A stretch of 62,000 nucleotides of DNA from Mesostigma viride (taxonomy: Eukaryota > Streptophyta > Mesostigmatophyceae > Mesostigmatales > Mesostigmataceae), in assembly GCA_009746045.1 (NCBI GenBank), contig RPFO01000950.1, forward strand, positions 1-62,000, read 5' to 3'. This document shows positions 43,387 through 54,876 of this stretch, one piece after another. Within the stretch, counting starts at the first letter, position 1. Every line of letters starts with the position of its first letter. The notes beneath the pieces were generated by a model, which was given only the letters and a program-made list of their open reading frames with translations, was not told the origin of the DNA and searched no databases. Position numbers and translations under genes: made by a program.

Positions 43387-44609
43387 CTACACTATCCTTG
43401 CAGACTGGGCGCCCTGTGACGCATCAAGGACTGGGAACGAGGCGTTCTGTATCTCGCTATCTGTTGGGAACGCCTGGCCTCCATCAGGTAGCGAGCTGGC
43501 ACACGGGAGCCGCCCCACGCGGTCCAGCTCCTTCACCACCAGCCGCTCCATTACATCGTCCATCTCCTCAGCCGTGAAGCCGAGGAGCATCCTCAAGTCA
43601 TCCCTGGCGCCGTGGCCTTCCTTCATCAGGCGCTCCTTGACAGCATCTGCCTGCTTGGCCTTCTCCTTCAGCTCCAGCACAGCGCAGGCCTCGTGGTAGT
43701 AGGCGCACCTCTTCATGTGAGCCTCCACGTCCGCCTTCCTGCCAGTGTAAGAACAGCCCGTCTTGGACTTGGAGCCGTCCTGCCTCTTGATGTCGACGGA
43801 GAAACCGCACTCGAAGCGGTTCTTCTCGCAGGTGGCGAAGTGCTCGTCGACGTCCTCCCTGTGAAGGAACATCCGCAGCCGTAGTCGCAGAAGCCGTAGG
43901 GGAGGGAGGCCACCAGCTCGTTGAGGGCGTGGTCCATCTGGTAGAACTTGTGGTAGTGCGTCAGGACTTCGCAGCTGCACATGGGGCACTTCATGTTCGT
44001 GGTCTTGCCGTTCGGCTTGGTGAGATGGAACGCCTTCATCTTCTCCACGCACTCGGGGCACATCACGCAGTTGCACTCGTGGATGTGGGGATGGTCGATG
44101 AGGGCGACCAGCCTCGCGTACTTCCCCGTCTTGCTGGGGGCCAGGCAGAAGGGGCACTGCGGCAACTTGATGACGACAGCGTTTTTGACGTTGCAGGACA
44201 GCCCTTCGTATTTCTCCTGCCAAGAGCGTTCGCGGAGGCCGGCGGGAGTGGAGACCTTCTGCCTCATAGGCATCTCCTTCAGCCGTTTGGCGTCACGGCT
44301 TTCTTCTGCAAGCAAAACAAAAAAGCAAAAAAAAAAAACGCAAGCATTGAAAAAAAAACAAATTTATAAGCCACGGAAAACCACACAAGGGGTGAGCTTT
44401 TGGGGGCAAAACCACTTGCAAACGACAGCTCTCCACGGGAAAAGACGGAAAAAGACAGGAAAAGGAACATTACCCGGCTCTTGCTCCTGCTCAGCGTCGT
44501 ATGGCCTGTCGCGAGTTCCTTCCCTTGGAAATGGGCGAGGCACAGGCCTCATTCCCCCCCTCACGCCATGGCTACCATGAGAGTTAGAAGCGGATCCAGC
44601 CCTAGGCAT
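43387..44609 (-). pseudogene. RING-TRAF-type E3 ligase-like gene, right-arm copy
   Basis: Exact mirror of 41,286-42,508: exon 1 44,474-44,609, intron 44,306-44,473, exon 2 to 43,387, same missing base at 43,857-43,859. Identity of both introns and silent positions implies either very recent copying, gene conversion, or an assembly fold-back. Confidence 0.65.
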
Positions 44610-44919
44610 CGTGTTCTGAGAGATGTAGTGAGCTTTCTTGGCTATGGCGGTGTGTAGTGGTGAGTGCTCGTGGAGGCGTGGTGGTTGGGCACATATACAC
44701 TTCGAAGACCCTTCTCCGCCTCAAAGTTTTTGGGCGATTTGTGACCGTGCGATTGGCCTGAACAGGCGTTTTGCAGGAGATTTCCCGTGAGACAGCACGC
44801 CGTACATGGAATCACGCCAAAAAAATCCGCTGGAAGATCTCGGGATCTCCGTTTTCTCGTGCCGCGGCTCGGGACTGACAAGTTGGCGTGGCGGTTACTT
44901 CACGATTTTAGCGTGGCGT

Positions 44920-45100
44920 GCCGCGGGAAACGGCCGTTACGTGCCGGTCCAGCGTGGCGTGCCGCGGGAAACGGCGGTTACATGCCAGGCCAGCGTGGCG
45001 TGACGCGGGAAACGGCGGTTTTCTGAACTTGTCCAGCGTGGAGTGCCGCGGGAAACGGCGGTTACATGCCAGTCCAGCGTGGCGTGACGCGGGAAAGGCG
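44920..45100. promoter_or_regulatory. E2F-like array, right arm
   Basis: Mirror of 40,795-40,975: five gcgggaaa sites at the same spacing, between the divergent right-arm copies of the RING-TRAF and zinc-ribbon genes. Confidence 0.6.
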
Positions 45101-45342
45101 GTTTCGTATCAGATTTCCCGCGGATTCACGCGGCCCGCGGCCTTCACCGCGTGGATTTCCACGGCCGTTTTGCCGTTACCAGCCTGTCACAGCGGCGACC
45201 ACAGGATTTTTCACAAGTCCCATGCGTCATCCACGGGGAAGGTATAAAACACTTCCCCCTTTGCATCCAAGGGCATTCTGCAAGCCAAACCGCCATAGCC
45301 AAAAAGCTCTCAGCAAAACCAACCCCTTAGCACCAAAACACA

Positions 45343-46499
45343 ATGGCCCGCACTAAGCGTTTCCCAGTCCGCGCTTACCCAGGCAATGGAGTCAAAGTCC
45401 ACGATATGACAGACAAGCTCCACGACGCTTTTGACGCAGCTCTCGCAAAAAGGAACAAGGAAAACAAGCCAGTCGCAGAAGTGCTGTCCATTTGCATTTG
45501 TTGCAATACCTTGCTCCCCATTGACAAGTTTCGCAAGGTCCCCGAGGATATCGGTGGCTACCACACGGAATGCATCCTCTGCGAGCACATGCTCGAGGTA
45601 AACTTCTTTTCCTTGCGTTTTTTGCTGACTTTGGCTGCATTTTTGCACTCCTCCTGTGGATTCTAACAAGACGCACTGCCCCTTGTCATTTTTTGTGCTG
45701 CCCGCCCCACTTTGCAGAACAACGAGATCGACCACAAGCCGATTTTCCCCCCGAGTGCCCAGAGTGCGGGGATGAGACCGCTCCGTGGGCTTTCTTCCCC
45801 AACGCCAACTGGAAGCGCGAGCTCTGCGTCAATTGCTTCTTCTCCAAGGAGGAGAACGTCTTCACTGCTCCGAACATCCCCAGGCCCGTGGACCCCTGCG
45901 AGTCCGACCCTCGCTACAACATGCCACTCAAGTGGCAAGTGAGGAAGGCGGACAGGGACGAGAGGAGGAAGGCGATCCAGGAGGAGGCACGCAGGCGCCT
46001 CCAGGAAATCCAGGACGAGTCTGACGCTGAGGAGGGGGCCCTCGAGTCTGAGAAGGACGAGGACGACGAGGAGCCGTTGGACGACGCGGAGGACCCGTGG
46101 TACCAGTTCAAGCGGGATCCCGAGGAGGAGGAGGAGGAGGAGCAGCAGGAGCAGGAGGAGCAGCAGCCCCAGGAGGCTGTGGTCAAGGAGGAGGAGGATG
46201 AGGAGGAGGAGGAGGAGCCCAAGTTCCTCAGGGGCAACACCTGCAGGAGGGTGAAGACCACGCCTTCCAAGATGGCCCCCAAGGTCATCGAGGTGGAGGA
46301 TGACGATGACGACGTTGTGGAGGTCCCCAAGAGCGACTTCCTCAAGGGAAAGCGCCCTGCTGACTCCCCCCCCACCTCTGAGGAGCCAGTCGTGAAGAAG
46401 GAGAAGGTCTTCCGTGGTGCCAACCCCTCCCAGCGTTTTCGAGCTGGCCCGTCTGGCTCCAACCCCTCCATGAGGCCCTGCTCCATGAAGGGGGACTAA
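45343..46499 (+). pseudogene. Zinc-ribbon/acidic protein, right-arm copy, spliced, one-base frameshift
   Basis: Exon 1 45,343-45,597 encodes a basic start and C-I-C-C-N-T ... C-I-L-C-E; intron 45,598-45,717 (120 nt, GTAAAC ... TTTGCAG, phase 0). Exon 2 begins NNEIDHKPIFPP; one base is missing in the C6 run 45,747-45,752, after which the frame reads ECPECGDETAPWAFFPNANW and CVNCFFSKEENVF. Then charged coil and long Glu/Asp tracts, and a basic end. If continuous, about 345 residues. It is the better copy: the left copy has extra lesions. Zinc modules relate it to 33,475 and 36,237. Confidence 0.6.
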
Positions 46500-47043
46500 G
46501 ACAAGTCCCTAGGACTTTGTCATTTGTGATGTACACTAGCACGCATGGTAGTCAGTATAGGCAAGTCCCGTGGGACCTTGTGCATTTTCATATATTTACT
46601 CATGATTTTATTGAAATAATAAAAGTTTCTTGCATGCAAACATTCACGAACAATGTGCTTATCAAGCCTTGCATGGATATATAATTTAATTACAATTTGG
46701 ACAAGTACTTTGGCCTGTGCACTTAGGTAGCAGGCCCATACGCCTTAGTGTTTGGGACTTAGGCAATTTTCTCAAGTCCGGGACCACCGAATTCAGAGCC
46801 GCGCCTATACTGCACCGTACGACGCCAGAATATGGTACTTGCACCGTACGAATGCAGTATCACGCATCAGAATCGTATATAATGTACATTCTGGACTTGG
46901 AACGAATTGTAAGGGGGTGGCTGGCGGCCCACTTGGCAAATTATCGAATTTTGGGGGTGGTAAACATATACAAAATGAATCAAAGGCGGCGTGCATGCGT
47001 GCAATGAATTAATTAATCAAGCAACGAGAAGAGAAGTGACACA

Positions 47044-48049
47044 ATGAACGATAGCCCAGGCATGAAGGATAGCGATATTATGAAGGACAACGTGAGGCAG
47101 GCGAAGCGGCTGCCAATCGCCGCTTTATTTCACGCTGTAGGAGATATACTCCAGGAGACAGTAGACGACATTTCAAAGAGTAACTCTAGGGCAAGGCCAT
47201 CCAGGGGGGGCGGCAAATGCCGACCCTGTCTCCTCCTCCTCGTCATCAGATGAGGAAGACGAGGAGGAGGAGCGTGTTCAGACGCAGTTCGACGATGGCA
47301 AAATCGACAGGTTTACTGGAGTCAAGTTCGAAGCAGGCTCGCTTCACGTCAAGACCATGTTTTCAGATGCGACACAGGCATGGCTCCCTATGTCTAAAAT
47401 CGATATTCAGTATGACGCGCGGATGCGCGATTTCCTCAAGAATTTCAGAGGGAACCCTGGAAACGGCAATGGCAACAAGGTGACGGCCAAGATGGCGCGT
47501 GATTCATGGCGTGAGCACGTCCGGCATGAGGAGTGTCTCCAGGGACAGGAGGTGGTCGATGTGGGCGAGGAAGCCCCTCCCATGCAATGGGAGGTTGTGG
47601 TAAAGAAGGAGGAGGGATCCACTCCCTCCTCCAAGAGGGCAAGGAAGTCGCCCCCGGTGGGACGACGCGTAAAGCTAACCAAGATCACGCCGAGCCCGGC
47701 AGACAGGCCATTCACCATCAAGAAGACCCCCGTCCCTTCCCAGAAGACTGCAGCCGGTGCCGAGGAGAAGCCTGCACCCATTGCTGGAAACAAGCCTGCA
47801 CCCGCCAGCGAGGAGGAGAAGCCAGCAGCTGGGCAGGAGAAGCCAGCAGCTGGGCAGGAGAAGGGAGCAGCTGGGCAGGGTTCAGGGAGCAAGCCTGTCC
47901 CTAGTGACGCTCAAGTTGCTGCTGGACTAGACACCCTGCAAAGGATGTTGAACCACATGTCGACTATGGGGTTCACACACGCTCAAATCGCAGAGAGCAT
48001 GGCCGCCCAGGCCGCCCAGGCCGCCCAGGCCGCCCAGAAGAAGATGTAG
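47044..48049 (+). pseudogene. Outer-arm gene, right copy: Ala/Gln-tailed protein, two frameshifts
   Basis: ATG 47044. The first 50 residues (KRLPIAALFHAVGDILQETV) are in one frame. A missing C near 47,195 (two C in the left copy) and a missing G in the G7 run at 47,204-47,210 each shift it. From 47,224 to 48,049 the frame is clean: Ser/Asp/Glu tract, FDDGKIDRFTGVKFEAGSL, a basic helix, EKPAAGQ repeats and (AAQ)n at the end. Could be a nuclear chromatin-type protein; no family recognised. Confidence 0.55.
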
Positions 48050-48327
48050 ACCTTTGGTTGCTTGACAGATTATGAAGGACAGCTGTTTTTGAATAAATTA
48101 ATAAAGCAATGGACACTGTTTGCATTACTGAGTCATTTCATGGCATCACAATGTGTAATTGGATTTTATTATGAATAATAATGGATGTATTGTACACATG
48201 TCCATGCACCCCCACGGGATTGTGATGATATGCTGGCTACTGTCACACCCTGGCCACTTGTGATGATTTTCCCGTGGGTCCATGTGTCCCAGGTGCCCAC
48301 CCCTGGGGTCACCTTGGGTTTTTGTAG

Positions 48328-49018
48328 AATCAGAATTGGTATTTGTATTTCCACACTGTCCTCCTGACGGTGGTGCTCGCCATGGTTCGGTCGGTTTTCC
48401 CCCACGCGAACATCCGGTCCGAGGATGCGGATGGCGCTGCCTTCTATTCCCCCAACGACCGGCCTGACATCGTGGTGCTGGACTTTGAGGGCCGGGGTGG
48501 CCGGCATCTGCTTATTGACGTTTCGGTGGCGCGGCCCTTGGCTCTTAGCCACGTGGCTGGGGCCTCCCTCACGGCAGGTTACACGGCGGACCGGGCGGAG
48601 CGGGCCAAGCTCCTGGCGGCTACGGCGACGTCGGGCACCATCGTGAGGTGCCCTTTGTCCTGGAGGAGTTTGGGGCCATGGGGCCCCTGACCTCCGCCTT
48701 CTTCAAGGAGTGTGGCCGGCTCCGGGAGGACCGGCTGGACCTGGAGGGCCAGCGGGCCCCATGGTCGGCGCGGACCTGGACGTCATAGTGGCGTCAGCGC
48801 TTGTCGGTGGCGCTGACTGGGGCCATGGCTGACATCATGCCGCTCTGCCGTATGCAGGCTGATTTTGCGGTGCAGCAGGGCTATTAGGTTCCTCCCGTTA
48901 GGCGTTTCCATTGGTCTTATCGTAGTATAGAGCTTTGACATGGCTCTGTATATAGGTTTATAGCTGGGCGTTTGCTTTGGTTTGAGTGATTTCACTCTGC
49001 TGTAAGTAATTATATTTT
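48328..49018 (+). mobile_element. 5'-truncated LINE (3' end fragment) at the palindrome boundary
   Basis: Collinear with 52,031-52,714 at about 97% identity, starting at aatcagaattggtatttg and ending taagtaattatatttt. It covers the C-terminal endonuclease-like region (RPDIVVLDFEG, LLIDVSVARPLALS) and 3' UTR. It carries small indels (for example gccggggtgg for ggggggtgg) and a premature TAG near 48,787. The palindrome homology stops at the base before it. Confidence 0.85.
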
Positions 49019-50120
49019 AAAAATATATTCGGATTCGAATACAGCGAAGTTGATCAGGAGTCGAATGTATTCGATTCTAATAAACGGAAGGACCTATTCG
49101 ACGAATATATCCGATATTTCCGAATCGAATACTAGCTTGGCTGTCCTCTGTTCGCCTGGGGCCTGGGGGCTCGTATTAAGCCTGGCCGGATGGTGCCTCG
49201 ATGGCATGGCACTATAGTTGGCATTTGGAAGTTGCCATGGCACTGGACCGTTGCCTAACGGCTGACTCATGCCTGGTCAGTTGGCTGCCCGCTGCAGGCG
49301 CGGCACGGCAGTACCTGCCACCTGGCGCGGCGCGCTACGAATCGCCTAATAGTATACTACGGCTACTAGCTAGAATGTACATACTTGTACCAGAAATGTC
49401 AGATTCCGTATTTATTATTTGCCGTCTTCATTCGGTATTTGATACGGCCAGGCGTCAAAGTTTTGAATATATTCGGATTCGATCGAATACAGCAGGGCAC
49501 CCTTTCAGAGACCGAATATGTATTCGAATTCGATACGGCATAATACCCATTGAAACCGAGCATTCCATACGGAATTTCAAATTGGTATTCGATACAACCC
49601 TAGTACTATAACATCTACAGAGGCAAGCCAAGCCATAGATGCAATAGAGCACACCATCTATGGATGATACAAGTGCCCAAGCCTACCCAGGACTGGGGTA
49701 CCACTTTTAGCCTGCACCAAAAAATAACATAATTGAATGCTGGCTGACCCAAGTCCTGGTTGTACTACTGATTCTTAAAACCATCCTGGAATGGATAGGC
49801 TCTCTATTCCTAACAAATAATCTGGCTGTGTGCTGGTACGTGCCAGAACTGAGCACGAGGTGTCTGGTCAGATCCACACCCTCCCAGAAAAGTTTAACGG
49901 ATCGAAGGTGAGACCCTACAATGTACCAGATACACTAGAGGGCAGTGACAGGCACCAATCAAAACATATCAAGGAGACAACATATACTCCATGCAAGCCT
50001 ACATGCTGTATGGTGAGTGCTAAAAGGAAAACGCAGGGCTCCTCACAAAGCAATGCTAAAAACGCATCACAGGCATGGAAAAATGTAATGACGGGGACTA
50101 GGTTGTTCTCCTCCCACCCT
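49019..50120. other. Host-like non-coding region
   Basis: No credible gene. The word atattcggattcgaatac and its variants occur near 49,025 and again near 49,465, with palindromic ttcgaat runs, suggesting two fragments of another repeat family. AT-richer than the neighbouring LINEs. Confidence 0.4.
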
Positions 50121-50133
50121 ATGTATATGGGGG

Positions 50134-52582
50134 TTCACCCTGCGGAGCCCGGATTCCAGCTGCCCGTGCCGGACCCCCTGCCGGCCCCCCTCCGGCTGGA
50201 CCGCGACTGCTTCCTGGAGGTGATGCGTGCGGTCCCGCGGGCTTCCTCTACCGGGCCGTCGGGCTGGCGCTACGAGCACTTGGAGGTCCTGGTGGGGCAT
50301 GGGGGCGAGGACATTCTCTTTGACACCCTCATTGACCTGGCGGCTGGTCGCGTTCCTCCCGCTGCGCGCGAGTGGTTAGCGGGCGCTCGCCTCCTCGCTC
50401 TGCTCAAGGGTGTCTTGCCCCCCCCCGAGGGCAAGGTGCGCCCGATCGCCTGCGGTGAGGTGCTCCGCAAGCTCGTGGGCAAAGTGATCTGCCGCCAAAA
50501 GGCGCCCGAGCTCCGTGCCTTTTTCTGCCCGCCCCTCGCAGCGGGTGAGACCTCGGTGGCGGCCCAGCTGGGGGTGACGACTCCAGGCGGGGCGGATATC
50601 CTCATCCATTCGGTGCAGGCCTACCTCGAGGCCCACCCCACCCACGCTGTCGTCAAGGTCGACTGCCACAACGCGTTCAACAGTCTGTCCCGCGCCAGCA
50701 TGTTTGCGGCCGTCATGGAGTCCTTCGAGGACTTGTACGCTTGGACAGCCGTGTGCTACGGCCAGCCCGGCCAACTGGTTCACATCATGGAGGACGGCAC
50801 TCGCGGCGGCCTGCTGTCGCGGTCGGGCACCCAGCAAGGGGACCCCCTGGGACCCCTGTACTTTGCCGCCCCCTCCAGGGTTGCCTCCAAGCGGTCCATG
50901 CTGCCCACCCGGCGGTCGCTATTCAGGCCTACTTGGATGATATCTACCTTCTGGGCCCTGTGCCGGACACCACCGCGGCTCTGCTGGCACTGCAGACTGC
51001 GGTGGCCGACATCAACCTCCAGTTGACCCTTGCCAAGTGCGCGGTGTACTCGCCCCAAGGTGATTGCTCCGGCTTTCCGCCCCAGCTCTTGGGCCGGGAC
51101 GAGCGCCTCCATGGGTTGGATGTCCTCGGCGTTCCGGTTGGCGACCCCGCGTTTGTCATCGATGCTCTGCGGGCCGCCCTCGAGGCACGCACTGAGGTAC
51201 TGCCCTTGATTGCGCGCCTTCATGATTCGCAGACCAAGGGTCTGCTTCTGTGGTTTTGCGCTCACCCTCGCGTCGTTCACTGGCTCCGGGGCGCTCTTCC
51301 GTCTCAGGTCCGGCTGGCCGCCGAGGGCCACGACGAGCGCATCCAGTCGGCCTTGGCGCAGCTGGTCCCGGGCCCCGACCTCCCGCCACATGCTATTCGC
51401 ATTGCCTCCCTGCCTGCACGGATGGGTGGCTGCGGTCTGACTCGTGCCGCCCGGCTGGCCCCAGCAGCCTTTTTGGGCTCCGTCGCTCAGTCGTGGGCGG
51501 AAAGCTGCCGGCTTCTGCCCCTTTTGGCAACGGCAGCGCCTGACCTCCTGGACCCCAGCAGCCCTTTGCCCTTCGTCACCGCCATCCAGGAGGCCTATGC
51601 TGAGATCCAGCAGGCCTGTTCTCCCGTCCGTGCCGCTCAGGCGGTACAGCGCCACCTCCCTCGCGGCACTCCCTCGGTCGCCTCCGTTCAATCTCCCGCC
51701 GCATTCCCTGCTCGCGTCATCGATAAACACCAGAAAACCTACGCGGGTATTCTGCACACGGCTGATTGGATTGCTCTTTTCGCGGACCTCAACGCCCAGG
51801 GACGTGCGTGGCTGTTCTCGCTTTCCTTGCGGAGTGTGGGCTCGGCGTACCTTCGTGCTCTTCCCATGGCCCCCCCATTCGCCTTGGCTCCCAGCCACTA
51901 CTCGGTGGCGCTCCGGCACCAGCTATTTGCCCCGCAGCCTCTTGTTCCGGCCGGGCGGCCTTGTGGTAGCTGTGGGCAGCCGCTGGATCCCACGGGGACT
52001 CACTACCTTGCCTGCATGGGGGGCCAACAGAATCAGAATTGGTATTTGTATTTGCACACTGTCCTCCTGACGGTGGTGCTCGCCATGATTCGGTCGGTTT
52101 TCCCCCACGCGAACATCCGGTCCGAGGATGCGGATGGCGCTGCCTTCTATTCCCCCAACCACCGGCCTGACATCGTGGTGCTGGACTTTGAGGGGGGTGG
52201 CCGGCATCTGCTTATTGACGTTTCGGTGGCGCGGCCCTTGGCTCTTAGCCACGTGGCTGGGGCCTCCCTCACGGCAGGTTACACGGCGGACCGGGCGGAG
52301 CGGGCCAAGCTCCTGGCCTACGGCGACGTCGGGCACCATCGTGTGGTGCCCTTTGTCCTGGAGGAGTTTGGGGCCATGGGGCCCCTGACCTCCGCCTTCT
52401 TCAAGGAGTGTTGCCGGCTCCGGGAGGACCGGCTGGACCTGGAGGGCCAGCGGGCCCCATGGTCGGCGCGGACCTGGACGTCATATTGGCGTCAGCGCTT
52501 GTCGGTGGCGCTGACTCGGGCCATGGCTGACATCATGCTCCGCCGTACGCGGGCTGATTTTGCGGTGCAGCAGGGCTATTAG
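50134..52582 (+). pseudogene. LINE reverse transcriptase with C-terminal zinc knuckle and restriction-like endonuclease
   Basis: RT motifs in order: GPSGWRYEHLEVL, GKVRPIACGEVLRKLVGKV, VVKVDCHNAFNSLSR (motif A), SGTQQGDPLGPLYFA (motif B), then after a frame change AYLDDIYLLG (motif C with catalytic DD). The frame change at the C5 run 50,869-50,873 equals one missing base. Downstream a C-x2-C-x9-H-x3-C knuckle (CGSCGQPLDPTGTHYLAC) and RPDIVVLDFEG ... LLIDVSVARPL, the PD...D-x-S-V layout of restriction-like endonucleases of R2/NeSL-type LINEs. Ends QQGY at 52,582. Confidence 0.75.
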
Positions 52583-52714
52583 GTTCCTCCGTTAGGCGTT
52601 TCCATTGGTCTTATCGTAGTATAGAGCTTTGACATGGCTCTGTATATAGGTTTATAGCTGGGCGTTTGCTTTGGTTTGAGTGATTTCACTCTGCTGTAAG
52701 TAATTATATTTTTA
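50134..52714 (+). mobile_element. Non-LTR retrotransposon (LINE), 5'-truncated, with 13-bp target-site duplication
   Basis: Flanked by atgtatatggggg at 50,121-50,133 and 52,715-52,727. The coding part is described separately. The 3' end is an AT-rich tail (taattatattttta) rather than poly(A). The length of 2.58 kb and absence of an N-terminal region indicate 5' truncation during target-primed insertion. Confidence 0.85.
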
Positions 52715-52727
52715 ATGTATATGGGGG

Positions 52728-53370
52728 AAGAAGCCAGCACTCCCTAACTAGGCACGCAGGTGTTACTGACTGAGGCACAACACCCTTTCCAGATGCACGT
52801 CGCAGCTCCAGCAAGCTCGCGAGGAGATTCATCAGGAAACCACAAGGAGAAAAAAATAGCTTCTTTGCAGAAGACATGTCCAGCCGGCTGTTTCAGCGGG
52901 CTGGGCAGATTGACGCAGTGTCGTACAGTACGTTATAGTCGACAGCAGCAGAATCACTTGAGTTGGCTGTACTGGTGTGTTAGCTTGGGCTCAAGAATTA
53001 AAATGTGGTCTGGCTTGCGCTTGTTTGTGAAAACGTCCCATACCAGGCGCAAAGGCTGTTCCGCAACTACAACACAGACTGCAAAAGGAAATTCACTGCC
53101 CAGTGAAGAATGCGCTCTATGCAGGTCAGCAGGGTTGGTGAAAAAACCGCTGAGCTAGCTCTAGCTAGAAAGCTATCCTCTAATTCTCTCAACCAAGACG
53201 AATGCTATCGTTCTTGTTCTTCCCTCGGTAGAAAAAACTTAGGTAGGCGGAATTAATTGATGTATACTGAAAGAGTCAGTACAAGGAAACTCGTCCCATG
53301 CTTTGATACGTCTGTTCAGAGGTCAAACCTCCGATTACCAATGTAACAGAATAAAATGGCGTCCTCTGCT
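52728..53370. other. Host-like non-coding DNA
   Basis: Nothing coding that I can support. One 132-codon frame (52,760-53,158) has no recognisable feature and a composition like random sequence. Confidence 0.35.
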
Positions 53371-53760
53371 CCACTAAATATGCAGATCTTTTTTTACCTC
53401 CTGTCATTGAAGGCAGAACAGACATCAGATCCCGAGAGACAGCCGGGAAATCCCTAGCACTCTCCAGGAATCCTAGAGGGTGGCCGTTTCTTGTCTAGAG
53501 GAGTTTCCTTTGTACAAGACCTTACTCCGTCGGTAGAGAGGGGTGGTCCCCTTTTGGTCGGGCACTAAATATACAGATCTTTTTTTACCTCCTGTCATTG
53601 AAGGCAGGACGGACTTATCAGATCCCGAGAGACAGCCGGGAAATCCCTAGCACTCTCCAGGAATCCTAGAGGGTGGCCGTTTCTTGTCTAGAGGAGTTTC
53701 CTTTGTACAAGACCTTACTCCGTCGGTAGAGAGGGGTGGACCCCTTTTGGTCGGGAGTCT
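53371..53760. repeat. Two tandem copies of a 194-bp unit
   Basis: Units begin actaaatat-cagatcttttt at about 53,372 and 53,566 and end ccccttttggtcggg, with a few substitutions (for example acagacatcag versus cggacttatcag). Contains two ctagaggagtttcc and gtacaagacc words. Non-coding. Confidence 0.8.
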
Positions 53761-54785
53761 CTCTGCTTGTTCGTACAGATGCAAGACTTCCTGTCTACTA
53801 GATATTGCTGTCCAATAACAGGGCCTGAAGTGAGGATGTTTGGTTATTAGAAATAACTTCACATTCTTGGGGGTATCCGCTTGATGGCTATGGAGACAAA
53901 CAGGCAGAGCTTATGTCTCCTTCGACACAGAGGAGTCCAGCGCAATCTCACAGGTGTCAGCCAATCAGAACACAGACGAACCGGTAAGGTTCTCGCTACA
54001 TATGCTTTACACCCCTAACGTCAGAAAGATCCTAAATGACATCAGTCAGATTACACTGAACGCTGACCTCCAAGTTCGCGTCCACTTGGATGTAATAGTA
54101 TAACTGATGTCAGAAAATACTGTTACAGTTTCAATCCTCAAGGGGGCCATTTGTCCAGCCGTAAGACGTTGTGAGCCGAATCTGCGCACCAAAGCAGCAC
54201 AGGTGCGGTTTGAAAAGAAAGAAACAGCTTGAATGAACCAATCAAACCACAACATTCCATACAGTTTCTCAGACAAGCCCCTGCTCAAAGGATCAACATG
54301 GCGACATGCATACGGGGGGTCGCCAATGGCCGGCATTGCTGAATACCAGCTGGGCTGTCCCATATACAGCAGGTGTATGGCCATACACCAGCACTGAGGT
54401 ATAAATCGCCCTTGCTCATGTTCCTGTAAATGCAGCAGCCTGGGTGCGGGAGAATTATGATTGCCATGTCACGGTGTCATATGGAAACCAACTAACCATT
54501 GGCACTGCCACATAACTTACTAGTTGCCACCTAGGGACAACGCACATGATGTAAAAGGTATACGGAATGGGTACACTGAAGGCATGCCTGGCCGGAGGGG
54601 GCTCTGCAATCACCTAGCCCAGCCACAAGACGGCACACAGCGATAGAAAAAGCACCGGCACACCATCGGCGCACGCCATGAGGACATGGGAAGGACTTGC
54701 CTTGCATGGCAGCAAGAAAGCAAGCAACACGCATCACAAGGGACGGTACACCACTCATCCCGACACGAGGCGGGCGTGCACGCAC

Positions 54786-54876
54786 CTTGCCCAACAGGAA
54801 GACGGCTCGCTCCACGCGCGAGTAGTCGGTGCCCACTGCGCGGACGGCTAGGTCCGCCACAAAGAGCACCCACATG
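54786..54876 (-). CDS. Possible host exon, 91 nt
   Basis: On the minus strand: splice acceptor GCTGGCAG, then a frame reading MWVLFVADLAVRAVG and YSRVERAVFLLGK, then donor GTGCGTGC. Coding bias and amphipathic hydrophobic sequence support an exon of a multi-exon gene, but partners are not proven. Confidence 0.35.

Larger units (their letters stand above)
37612..48327. repeat. 10.7 kb head-to-head palindrome, centre between 42,947 and 42,948
   Basis: Left arm 37,612-42,947, right arm 42,948-48,327, with no spacer. Mirror coordinates are exact (x maps to 85,895 minus x) from about 39,870 to 46,025, so each inner arm of about 3.08 kb matches without net indels. The outer 2.2 kb match with substitutions and indels. 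The left arm continues into the unique 36-37 kb gene; the right arm ends in the 3' part of a LINE. Confidence 0.95.

Noticed and set aside
50376-51919. Minus-strand frames of 153 and 379 codons
   Set aside because: They are antisense to the LINE reverse transcriptase, which has RT motifs in order.
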